A stretch of 64,000 nt of DNA from NCBI RefSeq assembly GCF_034424625.1, contig NZ_CP139976.1:2108001-2172000 (forward strand), written 5' to 3'. Source of the DNA: Janthinobacterium lividum. Lineage in GTDB: Bacteria; Pseudomonadota; Gammaproteobacteria; Burkholderiales; Burkholderiaceae_D. Below, piece by piece: positions 17,407 to 26,771 of this stretch (position 1 is its first letter; every line of letters begins with the position of its first letter). The notes under the pieces are model-generated. The model was not told the DNA's origin and ran no database searches. It worked only from the letters and a program-made list of their open reading frames with translations. A program made the translations under genes and the position numbers.

Positions 17407-18432
17407 TTACTGCACGCGGCGTTCGATGGTGATCTGTTCCACTTCAACGCGGCGGTTTGGTTCCAGGCACTTGATCAGGTCGGCACGCTTCTTGTTATCG
17501 CAGGTGACGACAGGATTGGTGGAGCCCTTGCCTTCTGCCGTCAGGCGGTTGGCGGCAACACCGTGGGCGACCAGGTATTCCTTGACTGCATCAGCGCGCT
17601 GCTGCGACAGTTTCAGGTTGTACTTGGCCGAACCGATGCGGTCGGCATAACCACTGATGACGACGTTATTGACGTCCGGCGCTGCGTTCAGCACGCGGGC
17701 GATTTCGTCAAGCTTGGTCTGTGTCGGGCCCAGCTTGGCGCTGTCGAACGCGAACAGTTCCGTTGCTGCCATCGTCACTTTTTCAAAGCGTGCTGGCGGT
17801 GGCGGCGGTGGTGGCGGCACGACCACGACGACTTCTTCACGCACTGGCGGCGGTGGCGGTGGTGGCGGCGGTGCAGGTGGTTTGTCGAACGCGAAGTTCA
17901 GGCCCACGGTGACGTAGTAGTTGTTGGCCTTGCTGCTCGGGTCGAACGTATTGCCGCGCAGGAAGCCGTGCACGTTGCGCACGTCAGCCTGGAACGACAG
18001 TTGATCGTTGATCGTGGACTGGAAGCCCAGACCGACGCTGGCGTACGGCGAGCTCTTTTTGCGTTCGCCGAAAGCGAAGCTGGTGTCCTTGTCGCGCTGC
18101 ATGCCGGCACCGACCAGCAGGAAGGGGCGGAAGGCTTTACGCGAGAACATGTACAGACCGTCTACGCCCAGCGTATTTTGCTGGTAGCGCTGTTGGCCAT
18201 CCTTGGAGCGGGCATACGTGGTGCCCAGCTGGATATCCCAGTCCTGGGAAACAGGTTTACCGAAACGCAAGCCTGCGCCATACCCGGTTTTATCCGTAGC
18301 GAAGTCGGAATCTGGCTTGAGTGCGTTGAGGCTAGGTTGAATGTACCAGGAAGGATTGATTTCCTGGGCCTGTGCGCCGAGGGCGGAGCACAGTACTGCG
18401 GCGGCAACGGCGATTTTTTTTAGATTATTCAC
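17407..18432 (-). CDS. ompA: OmpA-type outer-membrane protein with proline-rich linker
   Basis: A 341-residue protein: signal peptide (ending GAQAQ), an eight-stranded beta-barrel (about 20-180), and a linker with two runs of eight to nine prolines around REEVVVVV. The C-terminal OmpA domain (about 215-335) has FAFDSAKL, ISGYADRIGSAKYN, LSQQRADAVK and EPNRRVEVE. The pair CDNKKRADLIKC is usual for the family. The start is a GTG at 18432 with GGGAG before it; the open frame upstream is not protein-like. It anchors the outer membrane to peptidoglycan and is likely abundant. Confidence 0.9.
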   Translation of the reverse strand: MNNLKKIAVAAAVLCSALGAQAQEINPSWYIQPSLNALKPDSDFATDKTGYGAGLRFGKPVSQDWDIQLGTTYARSKDGQQRYQQNTLGVDGLYMFSRKAFRPFLLVGAGMQRDKDTSFAFGERKKSSPYASVGLGFQSTINDQLSFQADVRNVHGFLRGNTFDPSSKANNYYVTVGLNFAFDKPPAPPPPPPPPPVREEVVVVVPPPPPPPPARFEKVTMAATELFAFDSAKLGPTQTKLDEIARVLNAAPDVNNVVISGYADRIGSAKYNLKLSQQRADAVKEYLVAHGVAANRLTAEGKGSTNPVVTCDNKKRADLIKCLEPNRRVEVEQITIERRVQ

Positions 18433-18903
18433 AAGTAACTCCCAACGTTGATAAGAGATTTTCTCTAATGCATCAATGCGACAACTGCCAGACATGCTAT
18501 TGCTAGAGATAGACAACAATTCCAGGTGCGCTTTCTTGCGATAAATGCACTGCTGTTGGAGTAGAGAATACGGTTGCAGGTTCACGTGGTCGGTGCGTTA
18601 GCGCACAAAGCATTGTTGTATATCAATGGTGTTGCAGATTCACGACAACTACTTCGGTGTTGAAAAAAACTAATTCGCCTCCGGAAAATTTTGAAATCAC
18701 GGCCATATCCTGGCGCCGTAACTGGAGGCAATCGTACGACTTGTTACCAGCATGCCACTGTATATTAGCAACAATGATGAGCTTGATAACTAATATTACA
18801 TTGATGTTGTATTCCTGCCGCGTTCTGTTGTTTTTCCGGGCTTCTCTTGGGCAACTATCGTGCGCCGCAGCCAGCTCCGCCACTTTTCATCAAGGAGTTA
18901 CCC
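18433..18903. other. Divergent intergenic region, ompA / alpha-2-macroglobulin
   Basis: 471 bases, clearly more A+T-rich than the rest, especially 18600-18830. It must hold the ompA promoter and the promoter of the macroglobulin operon. TTGATA at 18782 and several AT-rich hexamers are possible elements, but none is convincing. I find no gene in it; the short open frames on both strands lack ribosome sites and protein-like composition. Confidence 0.6.
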
Positions 18904-21900
18904 GTGCCTGATCACCCCCGTGCTGTTTCTTCCCCGCTGTCCGGCAAACTGGCCCCGCTGGGTCTGCTGGCGGTGCTGCTGTCGCTGGGCATGGCTATGC
19001 CGGCCTGGGCCGATAGCGGCGTGTCCCTGTTTTCACCGAGCGGCACGGTCAAGGCCGTGCGCCAGGTACGGGCCCAGTTCTCCACGCCGATGGTGCCGTT
19101 CGGCGACATGGGCTTGCCCGCGCCGTTCGCCATCGATTGCGGCAAGGCCGAACCTGCCGTCGTGGCGGGCGCGGGGCGCTGGGCCGACGAGCGCAACTGG
19201 AACTACGATTTCGAGCGCGACTTGCCGGCCGGCGTGGCGTGCAGCTTTACCTTGAAAGCCGGACTGAAGGACCAGGCAGGCAAGCCCTTGCAGGGGACGG
19301 CGTCCTACCGCTTTTCCACGGGCGGCCCGGCCATCGTCGAGGCCGTGCCGTATGACGGCCAGCCGTATATCGATGAAAACCAGATCTTCGTGCTGGGCCT
19401 CGACGCGGTGCCGAACGAGGCCAGCGTGGCCGCCAACGCGTATTGCCGCGCCGATGGCATCAATGAAAAGATTCCCGTGCGGCAGCTTGTGGGCAAGGAA
19501 CTGGAGCAGGTACTGACCCTGCGCAAGAGTTTTCTCGACCGCTACCTGACCGTGTATTTCAAGAAGCGGGGCACGCTGTGGAAAGTGGGCATGCCCGTCG
19601 CCAGCAAGGGTGCGCCGCCGCTGCCTGTGACCGTATTGCAATGCAAGCGCAGTTTTCCCGCCAACGCCAAGGTGTCGCTCGTGTGGGGCGAGGGCATCGC
19701 CAGCGCCAGCGGCATCGCCACGGACAAGGCGCAAACGCTGCAGTTCAAGACGCGTCCCGATTTCACGGCCAAGTTCAGCTGCGAGCGCAGCAATCCGAAG
19801 GAACAGTGCATTCCCTTCCTGCCCATGCGCGTGCAGTTTTCCGCGCCCGTGAGCGCGGCGCAGGTGCGCGCCATGACCCTGAAGGGCGGCGGCAAGACGT
19901 ATGCGCCGACGATTGCAAAAGAAGAAGAAAAGGCGGAATTCCTGTATGGCGCCACCTTCAAAGGCCCGTTTCCCGTGCAGGCCAGTTTCGTGCTGGCCCT
20001 GCCGCCGAAGCTGACAGATGACGCGGGCCGCGCCTTGCTCAACCGCGCGCGCTTCCCCATGACGGTGCGCACGGGCGAACAGCCGCCGCTGCTGAAGTTC
20101 CCGGCCCCGTTCGGCATCATCGAAGCCAAGGGCGATGGCTTGCTGCCGGTCACCGTGCGCAACATCGAGCCTGTGCTGTCGGGCAAGGAAGTCGCGCAGC
20201 CATCCGCTGCCGCCACGGGCGCCACCTTGCGCGTGCCCGACAATGACGACAAGTTCATCATCGAGTGGATGCGGCGCCTGGCCGGCAATGGCGACGGGGG
20301 CGAATACTGGCAGCCGTACGCCCAGTACGCGGGCAACATGAGCAAATCCGTGCTGGCCGACGCTGCCGGCACGCGCCCCATCAGCCTGCCTCGTCCGGAC
20401 GGCAAGAAAACCTTTGAAGTGATCGGCATTCCTTTGCTGAAACCGGGCTTTTATGTGGTCGAACTGGCCAGCCCCATCCTCGGCAAGGCCTTGCTGGGTA
20501 AACCGACGACGGCCTATATCCGCACGGCCGCGCTGGTGACGAATCTGGCGGCCCACTTCAAGCATGGCGCGCAATCGTCGCTCGTGTGGGTGACGTCGCT
20601 GGACAAGGGCGCGCCTGTCGCGAAGGCGCAAGTGGCCGTGCGCGACTGCGCCGGCAAGCTGCTGTGGCAAGGCGCCACGGGCGCGGACGGCGTGGCGCAC
20701 ATCCCCGGCGAGCTGGCCAATTCCTCGTGCAAGAACAATGGCCGCTACTTTATCAGTGCGCGCAGCGGCGGCGACATGACGTTCACCCTGTCGGACTGGG
20801 TGGGCGGCATCGAAGCCTGGCGTTTCAATTTGCCCACGGATGACACGCGCGCCGACAACACCTTGCTGGCCACGGTATTCGATCGCACCTTGCTGCGCGC
20901 CGGCGAAACCGTGCACATGAAGCATTTCATCCGCAAGCACACGGGCGAAGGCATGAGCCTGGTTGACAAGAACAACGGCCCCGGCAGTGCCACGTCCATC
21001 GTCATCACGCACCAGGGCAGCGACCAGAACTACCAGTTGCCCCTGCGCTGGTCGGCCAGCGGCACGGCGGAAAGCGACTGGCTCATTCCCGCCGATGCCA
21101 AGCAGGGCGAATACAGCGTGACGATGGCGGGCCGCCCGTCCGGCAGTTTCCGCGTGGAAGCGTTCCGCGTGCCGACCATGAAGGCCGTGCTGCAGGGGCC
21201 GAAGGCGCCCGCCGTGCAGGCGAAGCAGCTGGCCCTCGATGCGCAAATCACGTATCTGGCCGGCGGCGCCGCCACGAATGCGCCCGTCAAGCTGCGCACG
21301 GTGCTGCAAGACAAGAGCGTTTCCTTTGCCGACTATCCCGAATACAGCTTCAGCAATGGCGACGTGAAGGAAGGCCTCGTCAAGCAGGGCACAGGTTACG
21401 ACGACGATGAAGGCGAGTGGCAGGACGAGGGCAATGGCGGGCGTGCCGGCCCCGGCGCCACGGCCGCGCGCACGCAAAGCTTGACCCTGGACAAGGCGGG
21501 CGGCGCGCGCATCGTCATCGACCAGCTGCCGCAGCTGTCCACGCCGCGCGACCTGGTGGCGGAAATGGCTTTCCAGGATGCGAATGGCGAGACGGCTTCC
21601 GTGGCGACAAGAGTGCCGCTGTGGCCATCGCATGTCGTAATCGGCATCAAGCCCGACGCCTGGGCACTGAGCAAGGATGCCTTCAAGTTCACGGTGGCCG
21701 TGCTCGGTACCAATGGCAAGCCGGTGGCGAACGCCCCGGTCGCCGTCGACTTCTTCCAGCGCAACAGCTATTCGCACCGCCGGCGGCTGATCGGCGGTTT
21801 CTATGCATATGAAAACAGCAGCGAAGTGGTCAAGCTGGGCCCTGCATGCTCGGGCAAGACGGACGCCAAGGGCCTGCTGATGTGCGACGTGAAGGCGCCC

Positions 21901-24657
21901 GCCAGCGGCAATCTGATTTTGCGCGCGCGCACGCAGGATACGTCCGGCAACGCGGCGGTGGCCAACCGCGAAACCTGGGTGGCCGGCAGCGGCGACTGGT
22001 GGTTCAACGCCAGCGACAATGACCGCATCGACGTGCTGCCGGAAAAGAAACGCTATGAACCAGGCCAGGAAGCAAGCTTGCAGGTGCGCATGCCGTTCCG
22101 CTCGGGCACGGCACTGATCACGGTCGAGCGCGAAGGCATCCTCGACACCTATGTACGCCAGCTCAATGGGCGGGAACCGGTGGTGACTATCCCGGTCAAA
22201 CCGAACTATGCACCGAATGTGTATGTCTCCGTGTTTGTCGTGCGGGGCAGGGTCGATGGCGTGCAGCCGACGGCCTTGGTCGACCTGGGCAAGCCGGCTT
22301 ACAAGATGGGCATTGCACCGCTGAACGTGGGTTGGCAGGCGCATGAACTGAACGTCATGGTGGTGTCCGACAAGGAAGTATATAAAACACGCGACAAGGC
22401 GGAAGTGTCCGTGCGCGTGCGCCGCGCCGATGGCAAACCGCTGCCGGCCGGCGCCGAAGTGGCGCTGGCAGCCGTCGACACGGGCTTGCTGGAGCTGATG
22501 CCCAACGATAGCTGGAAATTGCTCGACACCATGATGGCGCAGCGCAGCCTGCAGGTGGAAACGGCGACGGCGCAGATGCAGGTGATCGGCAAGCGCCACT
22601 TCGGCCGCAAGGCCTTCCCGGCCGGCGGTGGCGGCGGCAAGGGCGCCAGCCGCGAACTGTTCGACACCCTGCTGTTCTGGAAGGGCACCGTCAAGCTCGA
22701 CGCAAAAGGCGAAGCGACGGTGCAAGTGCCGCTGAACGACTCGCTGACGGCGTTTCGCATCGTCGCCATCGCCAGCGCCGGCAAGGAATTGTTTGGCACG
22801 GGCAGCACGGATATCCGCAGTTCGCAAGACCTGATCTTGATGTCGGGCTTGCCGACCCTCGTGCGAGAAGGCGACCAGTTGCGCGCCGGATTTACCGTGC
22901 GCAACACCTCGGCCGCATCCTTGAGCGTGGACCTCAACGCCAGTGCGGCCGGCAAAGCCTTGCCGCGCCAGAGCTTGACCTTGGCGGCGGGCGAAGCGCG
23001 CGAAACGGGCTGGGATTATCAGGTGCCGCTCGGCGCGACCAGCATTGTGTGGGAGATAGTCGCCAAGGCGGGCAGCCATACCGATAAACTCAAAATCACG
23101 CAAAAGGTGGGCCAGGCCACGCCCGTGCGCACGTATCAAGCCACCTTGCAGCAAATCGACAAGCCCATCAATATGTCCGTGCAGATGCCGGCCGGCGCCT
23201 TGCCGGGCCGGGGCGGCATCCAGACGAGCTTTGTCGCCAAACTGGGCGGCGAGCTGCCCGGCGTGCGCGAGTACATGGCGGCCTATCCGTACACGTGCTT
23301 CGAGCAAAACACGTCGAAGGCCATCGCCCTGCAAGACCAGGATGCGTGGAACAAGCTGGCCGCCAGCCTGCCTGCCTACCTGGACAGCGACGGCCTGCTG
23401 AAATACTTCCCCATCATGGAGCAGGGCAGCGACAGCCTGACGGCGTATGTGTTGTCGGCAACCCGGGAGGCGGGCTATGCAATTCCCGAACAGACGAAGA
23501 ACCGCATGGAATCAGCCTTGACGGCCTTCGTGCAGGGGCGCATCGTGCGCCGTTCCGCGCTGGACACGACCGACCTGGCCGTGCGCAAGCTGGCCGCGCT
23601 GGAAGCGCTGTCGCGTTCGAACAAGGTGCCGCCCGATGCGCTGGAGAGCATCAGCATCAACCCGAACCTGTGGCCGACGTCCGCCGTCATCGACTGGAGC
23701 TTGTTGCTGCAACGCACGCCAAGCCTGGCGCGCCGCGATGTCCTGCTGGCCGAGGCGCAGCAGATATTGCGCGCGCGCCTGAATTTCCAGGGCACGACCA
23801 TGGGCTTTTCCACCGAGCGCAAGGATAACTGGTGGTGGCTGATGGTCTCCGGCGACGTCAACGCTAACCGGCTGCTGCTGGCCGTGATGGACAACCCGGC
23901 GTGGAAGGACGACATCGGCCGCCTGGTGCGCGGCAGCATGGGCCGGCAGAAGAAGGGCCGCTGGGATACGACGGTGGCCAACGCCTGGGGCACCCTGGCG
24001 ATCGCCAAGTTCTCGGCCAAGTTCGAAGCCACGCCCGTGACGGGCGCCAGCGCCGTCAAGCTGGGCAGCGATACGCAAGCGCTCGTGTGGAATGGCGCAG
24101 CGAAGGTCGGCCCCGTGCTGCAAGCGTGGCCGAAGGGCACGGACACCCTGGGCCTGGCGCACAGCGGCACGGGCAAGCCTTGGGCCACCGTGCAAAGTCT
24201 GGCGGCTATCCCGCTCAAGGCGCCCGTCTCCAGCGGCTACACGATCAAGAAAACCGTGACGCCGGTGGAACAGAAGACGGCGGGCGCCTGGTCGCGCGGC
24301 GATGTCTACCGCGTGCGCCTGGACTTGTCGGCGCAGGCGGACATGAGCTGGGTAGTGGTCGACGACCCGATTCCCGCCAGCGCCACGGTGCTGGGCAATG
24401 GCCTGGGGCGCGATTCGCAGCTGCTCACGGCGGGCGAAAAATCCACGGGCTGGGTCTGGCCCACGTTCGAAGAGCGGGCGTTCGACGCCTTCCGCGCGTA
24501 TTACGCCTTCGTGCCAAAGGGTAACTGGAGCGTGGAATACACGGTGCGCCTGAATAATGCAGGGGATTTCAGCCTGCCGGCCACGCGCATCGAAGCCATG
24601 TATTCGCCCGAGATGTTTGGTGAGTCGCCGAACGCGAATGTGAAGGTGGGGCAGTGA
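18904..24657 (+). CDS. Bacterial alpha-2-macroglobulin, thioester type, secreted
   Basis: A 1917-residue periplasmic protein. The start is GTG 18904, with AAGGAG six bases before. The signal peptide ends PAWA-DS and has no lipobox cysteine, unlike E. coli YfhM. Many macroglobulin-like beta domains follow, then an A2M domain (SLTAFRIVAIASAGKELFGTGSTDIR). The thioester motif is CFEQ (Cys1465-Gln1468, in YPYTCFEQNTS), followed by the alpha/alpha-barrel and a C-terminal receptor-like domain. The thioester can trap attacking proteases covalently. It overlaps pbpC by 4 bases; macroglobulin plus penicillin-binding protein 1C is the standard bacterial pairing and suggests joint defence and repair of the wall. 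Confidence 0.92.
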   Translation: MPDHPRAVSSPLSGKLAPLGLLAVLLSLGMAMPAWADSGVSLFSPSGTVKAVRQVRAQFSTPMVPFGDMGLPAPFAIDCGKAEPAVVAGAGRWADERNWNYDFERDLPAGVACSFTLKAGLKDQAGKPLQGTASYRFSTGGPAIVEAVPYDGQPYIDENQIFVLGLDAVPNEASVAANAYCRADGINEKIPVRQLVGKELEQVLTLRKSFLDRYLTVYFKKRGTLWKVGMPVASKGAPPLPVTVLQCKRSFPANAKVSLVWGEGIASASGIATDKAQTLQFKTRPDFTAKFSCERSNPKEQCIPFLPMRVQFSAPVSAAQVRAMTLKGGGKTYAPTIAKEEEKAEFLYGATFKGPFPVQASFVLALPPKLTDDAGRALLNRARFPMTVRTGEQPPLLKFPAPFGIIEAKGDGLLPVTVRNIEPVLSGKEVAQPSAAATGATLRVPDNDDKFIIEWMRRLAGNGDGGEYWQPYAQYAGNMSKSVLADAAGTRPISLPRPDGKKTFEVIGIPLLKPGFYVVELASPILGKALLGKPTTAYIRTAALVTNLAAHFKHGAQSSLVWVTSLDKGAPVAKAQVAVRDCAGKLLWQGATGADGVAHIPGELANSSCKNNGRYFISARSGGDMTFTLSDWVGGIEAWRFNLPTDDTRADNTLLATVFDRTLLRAGETVHMKHFIRKHTGEGMSLVDKNNGPGSATSIVITHQGSDQNYQLPLRWSASGTAESDWLIPADAKQGEYSVTMAGRPSGSFRVEAFRVPTMKAVLQGPKAPAVQAKQLALDAQITYLAGGAATNAPVKLRTVLQDKSVSFADYPEYSFSNGDVKEGLVKQGTGYDDDEGEWQDEGNGGRAGPGATAARTQSLTLDKAGGARIVIDQLPQLSTPRDLVAEMAFQDANGETASVATRVPLWPSHVVIGIKPDAWALSKDAFKFTVAVLGTNGKPVANAPVAVDFFQRNSYSHRRRLIGGFYAYENSSEVVKLGPACSGKTDAKGLLMCDVKAPASGNLILRARTQDTSGNAAVANRETWVAGSGDWWFNASDNDRIDVLPEKKRYEPGQEASLQVRMPFRSGTALITVEREGILDTYVRQLNGREPVVTIPVKPNYAPNVYVSVFVVRGRVDGVQPTALVDLGKPAYKMGIAPLNVGWQAHELNVMVVSDKEVYKTRDKAEVSVRVRRADGKPLPAGAEVALAAVDTGLLELMPNDSWKLLDTMMAQRSLQVETATAQMQVIGKRHFGRKAFPAGGGGGKGASRELFDTLLFWKGTVKLDAKGEATVQVPLNDSLTAFRIVAIASAGKELFGTGSTDIRSSQDLILMSGLPTLVREGDQLRAGFTVRNTSAASLSVDLNASAAGKALPRQSLTLAAGEARETGWDYQVPLGATSIVWEIVAKAGSHTDKLKITQKVGQATPVRTYQATLQQIDKPINMSVQMPAGALPGRGGIQTSFVAKLGGELPGVREYMAAYPYTCFEQNTSKAIALQDQDAWNKLAASLPAYLDSDGLLKYFPIMEQGSDSLTAYVLSATREAGYAIPEQTKNRMESALTAFVQGRIVRRSALDTTDLAVRKLAALEALSRSNKVPPDALESISINPNLWPTSAVIDWSLLLQRTPSLARRDVLLAEAQQILRARLNFQGTTMGFSTERKDNWWWLMVSGDVNANRLLLAVMDNPAWKDDIGRLVRGSMGRQKKGRWDTTVANAWGTLAIAKFSAKFEATPVTGASAVKLGSDTQALVWNGAAKVGPVLQAWPKGTDTLGLAHSGTGKPWATVQSLAAIPLKAPVSSGYTIKKTVTPVEQKTAGAWSRGDVYRVRLDLSAQADMSWVVVDDPIPASATVLGNGLGRDSQLLTAGEKSTGWVWPTFEERAFDAFRAYYAFVPKGNWSVEYTVRLNNAGDFSLPATRIEAMYSPEMFGESPNANVKVGQ

Positions 24658-26771
24658 AAGGGTTTGTTTTACTGATGGGCGGCCTGCTGGCCGGCCCGGT
24701 CTTCGCTGAAGCGATATTGACGCCGGCCCAGGTGCAGGCCGCGTACCGCAGTTCGGAAGCGCAGCTGCTGGACCGCAGCGGCGTGCCTCTGCAATCCTTG
24801 CGCGTGGACATGAAAGTGCGGCGTTTGCCATGGGTGCCGCTGGCAGATATCTCGCCCGCCGTGCAGCAGGCCGTGCTGCTGGCGGAAGACCAGCGCTTCA
24901 TGCGGCATGGCGGCGTGGATGTGTCCGCGCTGGCCACGGCCGCCTGGGACAATCTGTTTTCGAAAAAGCCCCGGGGCGCTTCGACCATCACCATGCAGCT
25001 GGCAGGCCAGCTGGACGCGGACTTGCAGGCGTCTTCGGGCGGGCGCAGCCTGCGCCAGAAATGGGACCAGATGCGTGCCGCCCAAGCCATCGAGGATAGC
25101 TGGAGCAAGGCGCAGATTTTCGAAGCGTATTTGAACCTCGTATCGTTCCGTGGCGAATTGCAAGGCATCGCGTCCGCCTCGTACAGCCTGTTCGGCAAGG
25201 CGCCGTCGGGCCTGAACCAGACGGACGGCATCATTTTGGCCAGCCTCGTGCGGGCGCCGAACGCGCCGCCGGCCACCGTCACGCGCCGTGCCTGCGCGCT
25301 GGCGAAAGAGTGGCGCATGGACAGCAGTTGCCAGCTGATCGGCCAGCGCGTGCAGACGGCCTTGCAGCGCAACGCCCTGTATGCGGAGCTGGCGCCGGCG
25401 CCGCAAGTGGCGCAGCAACTGTTGAAACAGCCGGGCGCGCAAGTCGCCAGCACCCTGGACGGTCCCTTGCAGCGCTTCGCGCAGGAAAACCTGCGCCAGC
25501 AACTGGCGTCCTTGCGCGAGCGCAATGTCAACGATGGCGCCATCATCGTGCTCGACAACCGCAGCGGCGATATTCTCGCCTATGTGGGCAATGCGGGCGG
25601 CAGCCATGTCGATGGCGTGGCGGCCCTGCGCCAGGCCGGTTCCACCTTGAAACCATTCCTGTATGAACTGGCCATCGAGCGCCGGCTGATGACGGCCGCG
25701 TCCGTCATGGACGACTCGCCGCTCGACGTTGCCACAGAGTCCGGCATGTATGCGCCGCAAAACTACGACCGCAATTTCAAGGGTTACGTCAGCGCCCGCA
25801 CCAGCCTGGCCAGTTCCCTCAACATTCCCGCCGTGCGCACGGTGTTGCTGACGGGACAGGATGGCTTTTACAATCGCCTCAAGGACGTGGGGCTGTCCAG
25901 CCTGACGGAAGCGGCCGAATACTACGGCCCTTCGCTGGCCCTCGGTTCATCGGAAGTGACCCTGCTGGAACTGGCCAACGCCTACCGCGCGCTGGCCAAT
26001 GGCGGGCTGTACAGCACGGCAAGCCTGCAGCCGGGCCAAGCGGGCAAGGATCGGCGCCGCGTGATGGAGGCGGGCGCCGCCTTCATCGTCGGCGACATCC
26101 TGGCCGACCGCGCCGCGCGCAGCATGACCTTTGGCTTGCGCAACGAGCTGGGGACGAATTTCTGGAGCGCCGTCAAGACGGGCACGAGCAAGGACATGCG
26201 CGACAACTGGTGCATGGGCTACTCGGCGCGCTACACGGTGGGCGTGTGGGTGGGCAATTTCGATGGCAAGCCCATGTGGGACGTCTCGGGCGTGACGGGC
26301 GCCGCGCCCGTGTGGCGCGACGTGATGGATTATTTGCACAAGAACGTGCCCAGCCATGCCCCGAAAGCGCCGCCAGGCGTGCTGCAGCAGATGGTGGCGT
26401 ACCAGCCCGCGCTGGAAGCGCCGCGCCGCGAATGGTTTATCTTTGGTACGGAAAGTCCCGTCATCGCCGTGCTGGGCGACACCGTGAAGCCAGCCGCCAT
26501 CGTGTATCCGGCCGAGGACAGCATCCTCGCCATCGACCCCGACATCCCGCCTGCCCTGCAGCGCGTGTTCTTCCAGGCCCAGGGCAGCCACGCCTTGCGC
26601 TGGGTGCTCGATGGCAAGGACATGGGCGGCGCAGCGGAGAGCATCAGCTGGCGTCCCGTGCCAGGCAAGCATGCGCTGGCGCTCGTCGACGGCGCCGGCA
26701 AGACGGTGGCGCAGGTGGCGTTCCAGGTGCGGGGGAATGCGCTGGCGCAGCTTGCCGCACAGGGTAAGTAA
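24654..26771 (+). CDS. pbpC: Penicillin-binding protein 1C
   Basis: A 705-residue bifunctional murein synthase. The N-terminal hydrophobic segment (about 2-18) is a signal anchor or signal peptide. The glycosyltransferase domain (about 50-220) has the catalytic Glu in EDQRF (Glu78) and RGASTITMQLA. The transpeptidase domain has SxxK (Ser330-TLK), SxN (Ser388-LN) and KTG (508-510). The C-terminal region (about 610-700) is the BiPBP_C domain typical of PBP1C. GTG start, coupled to the macroglobulin gene by GTGA overlap. The stop abuts the stop of the convergent tla3 gene with no spacing. Confidence 0.94.
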   Translation: MKGFVLLMGGLLAGPVFAEAILTPAQVQAAYRSSEAQLLDRSGVPLQSLRVDMKVRRLPWVPLADISPAVQQAVLLAEDQRFMRHGGVDVSALATAAWDNLFSKKPRGASTITMQLAGQLDADLQASSGGRSLRQKWDQMRAAQAIEDSWSKAQIFEAYLNLVSFRGELQGIASASYSLFGKAPSGLNQTDGIILASLVRAPNAPPATVTRRACALAKEWRMDSSCQLIGQRVQTALQRNALYAELAPAPQVAQQLLKQPGAQVASTLDGPLQRFAQENLRQQLASLRERNVNDGAIIVLDNRSGDILAYVGNAGGSHVDGVAALRQAGSTLKPFLYELAIERRLMTAASVMDDSPLDVATESGMYAPQNYDRNFKGYVSARTSLASSLNIPAVRTVLLTGQDGFYNRLKDVGLSSLTEAAEYYGPSLALGSSEVTLLELANAYRALANGGLYSTASLQPGQAGKDRRRVMEAGAAFIVGDILADRAARSMTFGLRNELGTNFWSAVKTGTSKDMRDNWCMGYSARYTVGVWVGNFDGKPMWDVSGVTGAAPVWRDVMDYLHKNVPSHAPKAPPGVLQQMVAYQPALEAPRREWFIFGTESPVIAVLGDTVKPAAIVYPAEDSILAIDPDIPPALQRVFFQAQGSHALRWVLDGKDMGGAAESISWRPVPGKHALALVDGAGKTVAQVAFQVRGNALAQLAAQGK

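Noticed and set aside
18623..18911. Short open frames in the ompA/macroglobulin intergenic region
   Set aside because: No ribosome site and no protein-like pattern; the region is A+T-rich and better read as promoter sequence.
19033..23334. A very long open frame on the minus strand (over 1400 codons) opposite the macroglobulin gene
   Set aside because: It is the GC-rich shadow of the real gene: His/Arg/Gly/Ala-rich composition, no ribosome site, no domain.
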